Source: Lonicera japonica (taxonomy: Eukaryota > Streptophyta > Magnoliopsida > Dipsacales > Caprifoliaceae). From it: a DNA stretch of 64,000 nucleotides. The stretch's first letter is position 1. Every line of letters starts with the position of its first letter. Position numbers and translations under genes: made by a program. This document shows positions 37,703-49,619 of the stretch, in pieces. The notes beneath the pieces were generated by a model, which searched no databases, had not been told where the DNA came from, and was given only the letters and a program-made list of their open reading frames with translations. The stretch is from NCBI GenBank assembly GCA_021464415.1, contig JAKCWG010000358.1, forward strand, positions 36,001 to 100,000, read 5' to 3'.

Positions 37703-37991
37703 AGTTCCTTAATTAGTGTTTCAGAAAAAGTAAGCACCAAACAACTTGATTATGTTTGCATAATTAAATACTTTAGATTGCTTAAGCTAAGGAACTATTA
37801 TAATGGGGGAAAAATCCCTCTACTTCGATTGTTATTGGGTGGAATTAAACGCAAACCACATGGGGATTACAACTTCTTCCTCAGAAGAGTAAAATGGTCA
37901 TTATACGACTAAGCCTCCATAAGTATTTAATTATGCAAACACAATCAAGTTGTTTGCTACTTGCCTTTTTTGAAACAATGACTAAGAAAAT
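37703..37991. mobile_element. Fold-back MITE
   Basis: Arms of about 65-75 bp are inverted repeats (left includes CAACTTGATTATGTTTGCAT, right its inverse with few changes). The flanks GTTATAAC and GTTATAAT differ at one base, consistent with an 8-bp target duplication. Confidence 0.65.
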
Positions 37992-37999
37992 GTTATAAT

Positions 38000-38580
38000 G
38001 GAAAAAAAAGGTGACTTCTTTTTTTTTTTTTGCTTCGAGGGTTACTTCACGAGGTGTCTGGGCTAACTTTCGCGCACATCGACTAATCCCTGCTCGCGGT
38101 GTGTGTCTCTCGCTGGTTAAGAATTATTTTAGCAACCGCCCTCTACTTTAGATATTATTGGGTGGAGTTAAACACAAACCACAAAGGGGCTACATCTTCT
38201 TCTTTCATAAGGGTAAAATGGTCATTGTACGACTAAGCCTCAGTTTCAGCTCATAACAAAATGACAAAAAAATCTACACTCTAAAATTGATGAAAGATGT
38301 TAGACTAATTTATAATCTATGTTGTAGTTACAACTAAAAAAGTGCCTTGCGGAATAGTTGCCACTAATTTTTTGGTGAAATAATTTATCAAATCTTGTTC
38401 TATTAAAATAATAGTTCTAATCAAGAAAATTGTATCATCATGATATAAGTATATAAGGCCTTTTTTTTATTCAAGGGTTATCTCACGCTATGTCCGGTCC
38501 AACTTTCGCGCACCTTGACTAATCCCCGCTCTCAGTGCATGGCTGCTACTGCCCAAGCACTTTGGGTAATTTCTATTCGG
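38000..38580. repeat. Diverged direct repeats, no gene
   Basis: CTAACTTTCGCGCACATCGA near 38067 and a diverged copy near 38501 (AACTTTCGCGCACCTTGACT). The segment 38140-38250 repeats 37815-37915 (ATTGGGTGGA, AACCACA, GGTAAAATGGTCATT, CGACTAAGCCTC). It is a mosaic of repeat fragments. Confidence 0.6.
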
Positions 38581-39826
38581 GAGTAATGTCATATATAATG
38601 AGAACATTAAAATTAAGATCAAATTGGTTTCTTGCTCTTTTAAAGCAAATGGGTGATCCTAAAGGTATGAAGTAATCTAGAAACACACACACAAAAAGAT
38701 GATCGAAAGTCATGAAAATAAATCAACAATTAAACAACAATTTAAATATTTCATTTAAATAAAAACAGAAGAAACAGAGAGGGTTCAAATTACACCTAAT
38801 GTAAAATAAAGAAGTTTTACACCCACCCATAACTTTCTTTCAATTTCATAATTCATCAATCTAACTGTTTAATTAGTTAATTTTAATATCCCAAAGATGC
38901 GTGCAAAAAAATTAAATTAATTAGAGATACATAAGTCCCTCATCATACTCATGTTACACACTGAATTACGAATCTTACAAAAATTAACTAAAAGTAAATA
39001 TATTGATTATATGGTTATAAATATTGGATTGATTGATTGATTTGAAACTTTGCATGCATGATAAGCATAATAAAAATGACTTATCTGATGGTATAGTTGA
39101 TAAATTATGAATCTAAGAAAAAATTATGAATATGTATAAAACTTCTTAATCTTACTCCAGTGTAACTTGAACCTTCTCCAAAACATAATGCATTTTTTTT
39201 ATCTTTTAAATGCAAGCAATTTAAACCCCACACCAGTAAGGCAAAATAACAACAAAAGACAACAACTTGCAACAAGATTCAGACTACACCTTCACACCCA
39301 AAATTAGGGAATGATTGATGAATCTGCCTATAACAAAGAGGGCAAGAGAATTAAGATAATGAAAATCATAAGCAGTTAACTAAAAGGTATATTGTTAATA
39401 TGAGTAAGGTAAGAGATGATTTTTTGTGCAAAAGGTGAGGTTTTGAAATCGCGAGAGTGCTGGTTGAAACCCGAACGCCATCCTATTTATGAAACGATAG
39501 TCTCGGAGTAATGTTGAGATGATGAAAAGCCAAGTGCGAGATAGTCCATTTGGAATATGTTATGCTTATTTTATGTGAAAAAAAACAAGAAGTAAAAATA
39601 TAATTCTTGGAATCACTTCAATCTTTCGATTAATCCAGAATCCAATAAAATTGTGATTTGAGACTACACGTGATTTGGGTTTTAGTGTTTCAATTGTAAT
39701 GAACATGAGAAAAACTAAGAATTACAATTCCTATAGAAAGAGCATAATTGACTATGCCCAATATATAGGATTCACACACCGCATTAAAAAAAATTAGAAA
39801 AATGGATAAAGCATAGTAATTGTGAA
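38581..39826. other. Intergenic region, no gene recognised
   Basis: AT-rich, with no domain-bearing open frame and no bounded transposon recognised. Confidence 0.6.
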
Positions 39827-40202
39827 ATTTCATACCACTTGGGTTCAATTCCGTCCAATAGGGTCTAATTCGAGAACTAAACGGATGAATTTTTTCATGA
39901 AATTTGATAAAAAAAAATGATCTCTATAATGAATAGATCATGTCCACAAAATTTCATTAAGAAATTTAAACTAGAAGTGGATGTAATAAAAATTTGATGC
40001 AACTGTTCATTTTTGACCATTCAAATTTTAGATCATCATCTCACCAATTTCTAGATTGAATGTTCAGATGAAATTTTGAAGAGATGATTTAATCATCATA
40101 GAGATCATCTCTACCAAGTTTGATAAAAAATATCATCCGTTTAGTTCTCAAACTAGACCCCCTTGGACGGAATTGTATCGAAAGGTAATGGAGATAAGCC
40201 AA
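39827..40202. mobile_element. Full-length-palindrome MITE (relative of 63197-63586)
   Basis: The ends are inverted repeats sharing AATTCCGTCCAA, GGGTCTA and GAACTAAACGGATGA with their counterparts on the right. The interior is an imperfect palindrome. It is clearly the same family as 63197-63586, but no exact target duplication was found at this copy. Confidence 0.7.
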
Positions 40203-43082
40203 TCCCACTAGTTATCTTAATACAAGTAAAGTTGTTATAGAATTCTTGTTTTGTCATTGCTTTGTTAAAAACAAAAAAGAATTGTTGTTTTGTCAAATAT
40301 CATATCACGATTAACAGTATATAAAAGTGTAACAACCATGAAAAACTAAGGTAGCGTTTGATAAAAAAAAAACTAAAATTTGAAATTAAAACTAAAACTA
40401 AAAAATTTGTTTTTTTTTTATAAAACCTCTAACTTCCTTAGATGGTTAGAGCAATAGCATTAAAAAAAAAAGACGAATACAAAGGGTGGAAGATGACAAA
40501 AAGCCCATCTTCGAAGCTATATCTCAAAAAATAAGCCAAAAAGAAAAAGAGCAATTAATTTATGGAATGTCCTAGCACAGTCCATGGAGTAATTCCTTAA
40601 GGGGTGACCTCTACAAATTGCCAATCTAGTACAAGTATGAGATAAGCTAAACACAGAGTTCATAGAACCATTATAAAAAAAATCTATTAACAAAAAAATC
40701 ACTACATATGAAGAACACAGTCTAGTAGTCCATTTAGGAGGTGAAGCAGCTAGCAGCAAGCCAATTAAACATTGAACCTGTAGTTTGGTTGAGAGGCATA
40801 ATCATGGTTGATCAAATGAGAAAGGGATGAAAGATAAGAACTCCACCATTTAAGACTATGGAAGTTGATGCCAAGCTTTGAAAGTTTGTCAGCCACAGCA
40901 TTTCCTTTTCTGAATATGTGACTGATCTGAACCTGCATATTTCCCATTTTGGCCTTACAGTTCTACCATCTTCTAAGCAGATGCCAAGGAGGCTCATATC
41001 GAAGATTTTTTACACATTGAATGACAGCTTATGAGTCTAACTCAAACCAAATTTGGAGCTAATTTTTGTTCCATGCTATATCAATAGCTTGTATAAAAGC
41101 CATTAACTCATACACAAAAGCTATTTTGATGCCTGTGTTTTGACAGAAGCACCCTTTGGAAAATCCCCTGAAGTTTCTGAAAATGCCACCAATAGTTGAC
41201 ACACCGGGACAGCCAAGTGCCATGCCATCAGTATTACATTTGATCCAATTCAAATGAAGAGGTAACCAGAATACCTCAATGATTTTAGGACTTCTTCTAT
41301 GAACTTCGGTGATGTTCAGATTCTTCAGGATATTAAGCTCATTTTGACAATTGTTCATATGGCTAGGAATCATTTTGGAAATTTACAGCAACCACCCTTT
41401 GATGTAATGAAGGGTTCTGGAGGGAACAGGTCTAATATTGTGAAAATTCAATTTATTCCTAGAGTCCCAAATAGTGTACAGACAAATGAGGCAGCAAGTA
41501 ATAAAAAGGTTCTTGATTTGAGAGCTGTAAGCAACTTTCCTAACAAAACTCCAACGATTATGGATAGAATTTGGCATAGGAGCTTGAATATTGAAAGCAT
41601 TCCAAATCCAATACCAAAGGAAACAGGCAAAATGACAATGGATGAAAACATGATCAACATTTTCCTCATTTCTTTTGCAGAAATCACACCTGGAAGTAAA
41701 AGAGAAACCCCTTTTCTTTAAGTTATCTTAGGTAGAGCACTTATTGAGAATAATTCTCCACATAGTGGCAGAAATTCTAGGAGAGATATGAGAATGCCAT
41801 AGCTGTTTAGACCAATCAACTTTGCGTATGGGGGAGAAAAAGAAATTAGCATCTTTAAAAGTGAGTTGACAATCATTGGAGTCAAGCCAAATCAAAGAAT
41901 CATTTTGAGAGGTATTGCTAGGGAGATTAATGCTGGTGATGATGCTGGAGTGCATGAGAAATTAATGTCTAAACTAGGAAGGGATACACCAATTACTGTG
42001 AACACCTCATTTTGCGACTTTCGCAAGAGTCCCGATTTTTAAGAAATGAACACACATCATGCACGAGCATTCCTAGATGCACACATACTATGTACATGTG
42101 ATACAGGTCAAAGAAGGAAGCCAAAAAGACACTAGGATGAGAAGTTACGAGAATTACCATAAACTACCGAAATCGAAAACCGTCAAAACTCCTAGAAACT
42201 TGTGAAAGGAGATTTATCCATCTCTGATCATCCTCAAACTTTGAGGGTTGTTATACATTACCATAAGGAGTATCATACTCGAAAATCAACTCTATCCAAC
42301 GGCCGGATCTCCGAAGGTTCAAAAAACCGGGAGTTTACTTTGGGTAATCAAATGGAGGCCTTCCCGAAATCAAAATGAGATCCAATTTGGTCAATATATA
42401 GGTCTTGTTGTGGGTAAGAACATGGATAAATTCAGCTTTATCGGACATGGGATGGTCAAGAATTAATTCATTTATCAGGCAATTCTAGTTGAAATATCCT
42501 TCGTAGGAATTAGAGTAAATGGAGGCCTTCCCGAATTCTGATCGATCTCAAATTTGGATAAAAGATAGAAAACATTTGGAGGAAAAACATATCCAAAATT
42601 AAGGAGAATCCAACGGCTAGAAGTTCACTTGTCGTATAATAAGTGACCTTATCTACAACAAGTACCTTTCTTACGCGGGAACAAACTCTTTGTATTAATC
42701 CGAGGAGAGCGAGCCTTTCCCAAACTCCGATCATCTTCAAATTTTTACAGGGTCTATAAGACTAGGGGTGTTAATGGATTGGATACGGACCAGATACTAT
42801 ACTATCCATTATCCGTATCCCTTTTTAAATTTACTATCTAAATCCTTATCCGTATCCTTTCGGATAATATATTAAACTATTCTTATTTTTATCCCATCGG
42901 ATATCTCGGATTCGGATAATATCCCTTTCTATTTTTCTATATATAGCTCAATCTTAAAAATATATTTGACTACATAACCTTTCAATTAAAATGATCCAAT
43001 AAGATTTAAGTTAAAATTATAAAATAACCACACAGATTAAGATGGCAAATCAAGGTTGAAAATTATTACGATTTTTGAAAAT

Positions 43083-44612
43083 GGGGTAAAAAGTCTTGTG
43101 TGACAATGTTTTTCACAAAAAATCAGGCGAATAATATTTTTTTGAAAATAAGGGCCTAATTTTTATTATTTTTCTAAAATAAGTGCCTATTTATTAATTT
43201 TGTTTAAAAATGAGGGCTTTGACCAAAATTGTATTTTGAGCAAAACTTTACTTTGTACAAAATTGTGTTTTATGCAAACTTAACTTTGCAATTCAAAACA
43301 TTTAATGCAAATTTGTTTTGCATGATGTGTTTATAATTTTTTAACAAGTATATTCTTATGTTTCACTCATAAAACTCTAAAACAACGTCAAATAAACCCA
43401 AATACGTAGTAATGTTTTAGAAAACAAAAAGTGTAAACTTAACTTTGCAAAATCCCGAAACTATTATCATGTGTATTTTATTAATAAATGAGTTTTAAAT
43501 GTGTAATTTGTTGAAATTATTCTAAAGCATTGTCAATTATGAATGACAACGGGGCGGTTTCGGGACGGTTTTACTTAAATCCGAAACCGAACCGCATTAT
43601 TTTGTCCCGAATAGAAACCGCACTGAAACCACCACAGTTTTTTTTTTGAAACCAAAATCATCCCGAATTTATTTACGGTAAACCGAATCCAAACTGCCCT
43701 GCCCCGAATATACGGATTACGGGTTGGTCGCCCCGCCCTGCCCCAAACCAAATAACCAGTATTTAAAAAAAAATGGACAACAACAATTTCAAACAAAAGT
43801 AGCAATGTAGCATTCTTCAAAATATCGACACAAATTAAACATTACACAAGCAAGATTTTTATATTACAAAATCTAGTAGCCAAGCCTATTATTGCCTGAA
43901 TAGAGCTACCTCTTGCCCCTCAATCAGAAGTAATGGCCTCTCGGTCCCTCTCATCTCATCAAGAATGCAAAAAGTAAATCTCATCACCTATCACAATCTT
44001 AATCTTAATCTAATTTGAAAAGAGCGGAGAAGGGTCAAGAGTTTAAAATCTACGGATTTAACTCCAAAATAAATAAATTTGATCTAACTTAAATATTTCC
44101 CAATTCATCATCATGGCTTAAAACAAAAGAACAAATTAAATCTTAATAGACTCTTAATAGAAAATAGAAATATATATATTTTTTATATAAAATAATATTT
44201 TTATATTATATATATATATATATATATATTCGGGGTGGTTCGGGATGGTTTTTACTTTTTATAAAGAAAAAACCGAAACCGAACCTGTGACAATTTTTTA
44301 AAAAAAACCCGAAACCGAACCCGTCTAAAAAAACCCACCCCGAAACCGAACGAATCAGATCGGTTCGGTAACCCGGCGGGTTGGTTTTTTTTGCCATCCC
44401 TATTGTCAATTAAAACACTTATTTATAATGTTATGCTAAAAAAACATGTAGTGTAAATTTAATTTTGCACGACTCCATAAAAAATACAATTTAAAAATTT
44501 ATTGCAATGTTAACTTTGCACTCCGTTTGGAGTTTGGTCAAATATAGGTCCTGGATTTACAAAAATATTATTCGTTGTTTTTTTTTTCAGAAAACTCTTT
44601 AAAATAAACCCC
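43083..44612. mobile_element. Mutator-like MITE relative nested in the hAT element
   Basis: The left end GGGGTAAAAAGTC and right end (inverse) GGGGTTTATTTT are followed on both sides by GAATAATATTTTT and GGGCCTA/GGACCTA blocks, as in the element at 14096-14885. The interior has GCAAACTTAACTTTGCA-type palindromic words. Palindromic sequence continues just outside (TTGAAAAT), and no 9-bp target duplication could be confirmed. It is split by the hAT element at 43538-44402. Confidence 0.6.
43538..44402. mobile_element. hAT-type element, innermost layer, TSD TTGTCAAT
   Basis: The ends TATGAATGACAACGGGGCGG and (inverse of right) TAGGGATGGCAAAAAAAACC match the common plant hAT end TAGGGATGGCAA. The exact 8-bp TTGTCAAT lies on both sides (43530-43537, 44403-44410). 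Subterminal zones are full of CCGAAACCGAACC words. It is 865 bp with no transposase. Confidence 0.9.
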
Positions 44613-47600
44613 ATTTTTCAATATCCTGTTACAATTTTAAATTTGTTATGGTCTCGAACCTTTCATGCTAACAAATCATATATGTTGTAAATAATCTTTC
44701 TCTTTCTTTTCCTTTTTTATAGGTTTTTTTTTCCCTTTTTTGGTTAGTTAATGTTTGTTTTGGTAAATTGGGCTAGCTTGTGCACACTAAATTAAATTTT
44801 TACTAATTTTTTTTTTAAATAGGAAGAGAAATATATAATATATACTAAATTATAGCAGATATGAATATCCGCTAAATCGGATATTCGCAAATATGGATAA
44901 TCCACCTCGGATACGGATTATCCAAGTCGAATACTATTATTATCCATATCCATTTTCTCAGATATTTATAAACACTATCCAAGTCCTTTTTTTCGAATAT
45001 CCATTTGGTTAAATATCCACAAAATACGGATTCGAATTTGGAACGGATTCGGATTTTCGAATATCCATTTACACCCCTATATAAGACTTCTATTTTCAAT
45101 ACATATCCAAAAATCAGTATCATCCAATGGTTAGAACTTTATTTGTCGTACAATAAGTGACATTATTTACAACAAGTACCTTTCCTACGCGAAAATAAAC
45201 TCTTCGAACCAATCAGAGTAAAAGGAGTCCTTCCCGAACTTCGATCAACCTCAAATTTTGACACGATATAGAATACTTTTATGCCCAACACATATCCAAA
45301 AATAAGCATGATCCAACGGTGGGAAGGCTTCGCGATAAGCTCCAAGAGTCCTAGTTGCAATCTCTTTTCTTGCTCTCCAACCATTTTTCAACTATAAATA
45401 GACCCCCCCCCCCTCCATTAATATTTTTCATCAACAATCAAGAAAATTTTGTGGTACACACCAAGAGACCCTTATTCTCTCCCTCCAACGGGGCTCATGT
45501 ATAATTTTCTCTTTCCACTTTTATGTATTCGTCAGTTTTATAATTCATATTCTTGTCTGCATAATTACTATCACTTGATAGCTTTTCAAAACCCTTTTTC
45601 AAATTATTTTTTTCAAAACTAAAGGCGTATAACAAACCCTAATGCAATTCCAAAATAGTATTATTACTTTCTTATTTTTCCAAAATCCCAGATTAGTAGT
45701 ATTTTTATACAAAGGAATCGATAGTCGCTATATATCCAATCTAACTCATAGATTGCGGTGAATATATGAGAAATACTCAATTATGAGAGCACTAGTGCCA
45801 TCTATACCGGTTTAATCAATAAATTATGGTACACGATCGGTCAACTCACCTCATATCATATCGAATATAAGATCTCACATCGAATCAGTTTTCGAAAAGC
45901 CCAATGCTTTACAAAATCACTTGTTTCATTGCATTTACTATTATCAAACTCTTTTTTTTAAATCACACACACACACACTTATTTTCAAAATCATGGGCGA
46001 ATTAGGAAACACGACGTTTTTATTTCATCCCTAAAATTCTGGTTTCTAAGGCAAGCACGAAAAGCTGTAAAGTAATAGAAATAGCATGCAAGAGCTGAAT
46101 TATAACACGCGCATATCCTACTTAAGATACCGAAAGGGAGAATTGGGTGCCTAACACCTTCCCAATTCGTAACTTAATCTCCGAACCTTCGAATCAACTA
46201 GTTTCGTATACATTGTGTATAAGAGGATATTTAGTCCATAAATACATCTCTTTTACACAAACCTTTTGTTTGTTTAGTAAAACAAACTGGCAACTCTTAT
46301 TCTTTTCAAAAACCGATTTTCAAAACAACACGGAATCGCTGTCCACGAGGACTCAGGTGTCGAGAATGCGGGTTCTTACAATTACCTTGGTGGATGAGAT
46401 TAGTAACTGAATTAATCATATGCAATAAGGAAGGAGGGCATTCTATGGGACAGAGATCCATCCACAAACCATGCCAAATGTTTGTGTTATTGCCATTACC
46501 AATGACCCATCTACCATGGTGATAAATAGTGGAGAAAGCAAACTTGTAACCACCCCAAATAGAAGAGACTTTGTTGAAAGTGGTAGTTGTGGAGTGAATG
46601 GTGTGATACATGTTTTTAACAAACTGACTCTATTGAGAATTGTGTTGTGACATTCCCCACATTTGCACAAGGAGAACTGCATTGTTCAAAGAGGATATGC
46701 TTTTGATGCCAAGCCCACCAGCTGATTTAAACACACAAGCATTGGACCAAGCAACTGTGACCAATTTCTGTTTCAAAATATCACAAGTCCAGAGGAAGTT
46801 TCTCATCCATCTTTGCAATTGATAAAGAAGAAGAGCATGCCAGTTATAAGACATAAAAGAATGGAGGAGCATTAGGCAAATGACAGCTTTAATCAACTCA
46901 CATTTATCAGAAAATAAAAGAATTTTCCCCTACCACCCTTCTAATTTAGTATGAATTTTATCAACCACATATTACATGTGAACCCTCTTTGGTTTGCCTT
47001 TAAAGATAGGCACACCCAGGTAGTTGAAAGGGGTAGATCCTTCAGTCATTCCAAGAGTGGAAGTAATCTTAATTTTCCTGTGTGAAGCTCCTTTCCCCAA
47101 GTAGACTTTGTTTTTGGTGAAATTCATAACTTGCCCAGAAGCATTGCCATAGTCATTAAGAATTTTAAGCACCATTTTAAAAGTCCTCTTGTTCCCTCGA
47201 CAGAATAACATGACATCATCAGCATAAAGGGTGTGTGAGGGCTCATGTGTTTGTAGTAATGGTAAGAGAACTGCTCAAAACTTCTTCAGCTAAACAAAAG
47301 AGAATGGGGCTGAGAAGGTCACCTTGCCTGACCCCTCTCTTGCATTTAAAGTATCCACAAGGGGTCCCATTAATGAGAATAGACATACTTGCTGATTGTA
47401 AGATGGTGTGAATCCAGCCTACGAAGTGTGATTGAACCCAAAAGCATGGGGCTGAAAAAATTGTTTGTTTAGTTCTGAAAACAGTATTTGAAAAAATGTT
47501 GTTTGTTCAAATATAATATATCTGAAAACTAAATTATTTTTTTTAATATGAGAATTTGCTCTTATTAGTTTATTTGAATCATATGATTCTAAAATGTAAG

Positions 47601-47799
47601 AGGGTAAAATAGATATTTTACACTCTTTAAAATATAGTTTTCAGTTTTAAATGGTGAATTTACCACTTAAAATTTTTGATGAAAATTTTTAGTTTTAAGT
47701 GGACACTTAATTTTTTTGGTTAGTAAACAATTTTGAAACCACTTAAATCTGAAAACTTTAAGTTTTCAACCTTAAGTGGTGCAAACAAGCAACCCCTAA

Positions 47800-48956
47800 A
47801 TGTAAACTTTTAATCCCACAATACAATCAACCCAAAAAAGAAAAAAAAAACATTCTTTTTGTTTCATTCACACATTCAATCAAACATCATAGAGGTGTTG
47901 TAAATGCAATTAAGGACGAAATCATAAATTAATCTTAAGGGGGCAATTTTTTTTTATTTTTTACTCCAAGTACGTAAACCATACTAACAAATTTGAACTT
48001 CGATAGTTTGATGGGGTACATGAAGGTATACTAAAATGTGAAGTGAGAATATGAAGGTACCCGAATATGATTTACCTAGACTATTAAATAAAGTAGACAA
48101 CAATAATAAGGAGGGCATAATCCACAAATTAAAAGAAAAAAAATAAGAGCATAAGCAAATCATCAAAGTTCATTGAGAAGACAAAAGTAGTACTTTTCAA
48201 GCCTCTTTCAATTGTAATACTACTTTCGTGATAATCTTTAGATTAGGCAAAAGAGAGAGGAAAAGATACCAAGTGCAAAAAATTGAAGACACGTGGAAGA
48301 GAGAGAAATAAGAGAATGAAGAGAAAAACGAATGTGCCGGCGGGGAGAGAGTCAGCAAAAAAAAATTAATAAGTTGAAATTAAATCTCAATATTAATATT
48401 TGATAATTCATGAATTTAAATTTTGTATTAAAACAAATAATTTTATTTATGGTAATTTTTTTATTATTAAAGTCCATCCAATGCCTTCTTAAAAAAAATA
48501 AAAAATAAAAAAAATAAAACAAAGGTGCTAATTATAGTATTTGGACCCTATTTCATAAATATTTTACTTTTAACATTGACTACTATGCCAACTTTTCTTA
48601 GTTTTAAACATATTTTTTTAAATTACATATTATAATGAGTTGTACTTTTACAAAATACAATCAAAATATAATTCATATGATACATTCAATAAAAATAAGT
48701 GATACGAATCGTAAGTAAAAAAAATATTTTTTTAATATTAAATATAAGTTAAAAAAATCTAAAAATTTCGTGGTTTACATTAGTCACCCATGTAATATAC
48801 TCAATAAAAATAAATAATAAAAATTATAATTAAAAAAATATTTTTTTAATATCAAATATGAATAAAAATATTTCAAAATTTCAAGAACGACATTTATCTC
48901 CGGCGTCCGCCCTCAATGGCTTTATGTGCACATCATGAATTTTTCAGTGGGCTTTT
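47800..48956. other. Intergenic region, no gene recognised
   Basis: AT-rich with A-rich runs. A GA-rich, GC-containing patch at about 48250-48360 stands out but has no frame. Confidence 0.6.
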
Positions 48957-48973
48957 AAAGTTCATTTGATTTA

Positions 48974-49138
48974 GAGGAGAGGGGTTGGCCCAGTGGTAAG
49001 CAACCTCCACCCTTGCCTTAAGGTCAAGGGTTCGACTCATTGGGTGGGAGGGGAGGGTTTTTCTTTATTTGTAGGATGTAGGATTAAGGGAAAGACTAAG
49101 ACCTCCCTTAATTTTACAAAAAAAAAAAAAAAAAAAAA
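48974..49138 (+). mobile_element. tRNA-derived SINE with about 17-bp TSD
   Basis: An A-box TTGGCCCAGTGGTAAG starts near 48985 and a B-box GGTTCGACTC lies at 49029-49038, the internal RNA polymerase III promoter of a tRNA-derived SINE. The body ends in a poly(A) run to 49138. The direct repeat AAAGTTCATTTGATTTA (48957-48973 and, sharing the A tail, about 49136-49152) is the target duplication. The element is complete and its duplication is exact, so it is likely fairly recent. Confidence 0.92.
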
Positions 49139-49619
49139 GTTCATTTGATTTAACAATTCGGTGTGCTAGAAAAAACTGTCAACCGCACCAAAGTACCTCG
49201 GTTCTTACAATTTCAGACCGCAGACCGAACCGATTAGCAAAAAAACCGATTATTTCTGAGTCTGTTTGGACCGGTTCGGTTGGTTTTTTTCAGTCCGTGG
49301 ATTTTCCTGAACAACCCTAGTAATAGTAAAGATTGAAAAATTGTGAATCGAAAGAAACTTGGAAATTGAACAACGATACATACACATTGGAAGAAGAGAA
49401 AGAGAAATTCCCCAGACCCACTTTAAAAATTCAAACTTGGAATTGAATTAATATCACTTTTCAATTCAATTCAGTTCAATTTAATTCAATCTCTCTTTTT
49501 TCTGTAAATGGCATTAGTGCACAGCGCCAAGCTCCACCTCAGATTTCCGGAGGTTTTCTTGCCCCCTTTTTCCACAGGTTGTCTCTCTAATCCTTCTGGG
49601 TATCCCTTGAATTTCTATT

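Larger units (their letters stand above)
42763..45079. mobile_element. hAT-type element inside the solo LTR, TSD TATAAGAC
   Basis: The terminal inverted repeats are TAGGGGTGTTAATGGATTGG and TAGGGGTGTAAATGGATATT. The exact 8-bp TATAAGAC flanks it (42755-42762, 45080-45087). Its own sequence is about 0.8 kb, rich in the word CGGAT(A)TCGGAT; the remainder is two further nested elements. No transposase. Confidence 0.9.
41997..46380. mobile_element. Solo LTR with nested hAT, TSD ATTAC
   Basis: It begins TGTGAACACCTCATTTTGC and ends GCGGGTTCTTACA, with ATTAC on both sides (41992-41996, 46381-46385). Without the nested elements it is about 2.07 kb. A TATA box (CAACTATAAATAGACC, about 45391) and a C11 tract (45403-45413) mark the inferred promoter. 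It splits the LINE, whose zf-RVT region resumes on the other side. A truncated relative lies at 37019-37560. Confidence 0.85.
40410..47454 (-). pseudogene. 5'-truncated LINE (RT, zf-RVT, RNase H), interrupted by a solo LTR
   Basis: On the minus strand: reverse transcriptase from about 47454 with VRQGDLLSPILF (about 47.32 kb) and the catalytic YADD (47215-47226), then FNYLGVPIF and thumb sequences to about 46.65 kb; a zf-RVT-like region continues at 46.6-46.4 and 41.99-41.4 kb; an RNase H-like domain (WIKCNTDGMALGCPG, about 41.25 kb) follows, ending with NAVADKLSKLG (about 40.88 kb). Several stops and frameshifts are present. A plus-strand T run (40410-40419) is its poly(A) tail. Near-identical AAAAAATTTG/AAAAAATTG flank the two ends. 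The order is that of plant L1-type LINEs with a C-terminal RNase H. Confidence 0.8.
40350..47796. mobile_element. Harbinger-like element, outermost layer of the insertion nest
   Basis: The left end GGTAGCGTTTGATAAAAA (40350) and the reverse complement of the right end, GGGGTTGCTTGTTTGC (47796), pair loosely. TAA lies on both sides (40347-40349, 47797-47799), the usual Harbinger target. Its own sequence is only 40350-40409 plus about 47464-47796; everything between is a LINE and its passengers. Confidence 0.55.

Noticed and set aside
41299..41721. 140-residue plus-strand open frame
   Set aside because: It is the antisense of the LINE RNase H and zf-RVT region, which explains its openness.
48974..49045. 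tRNA gene with A and B boxes
   Set aside because: It does not form a full cloverleaf with acceptor stem and is followed by a poly(A) tail and flanked by a 17-bp duplication: a SINE.
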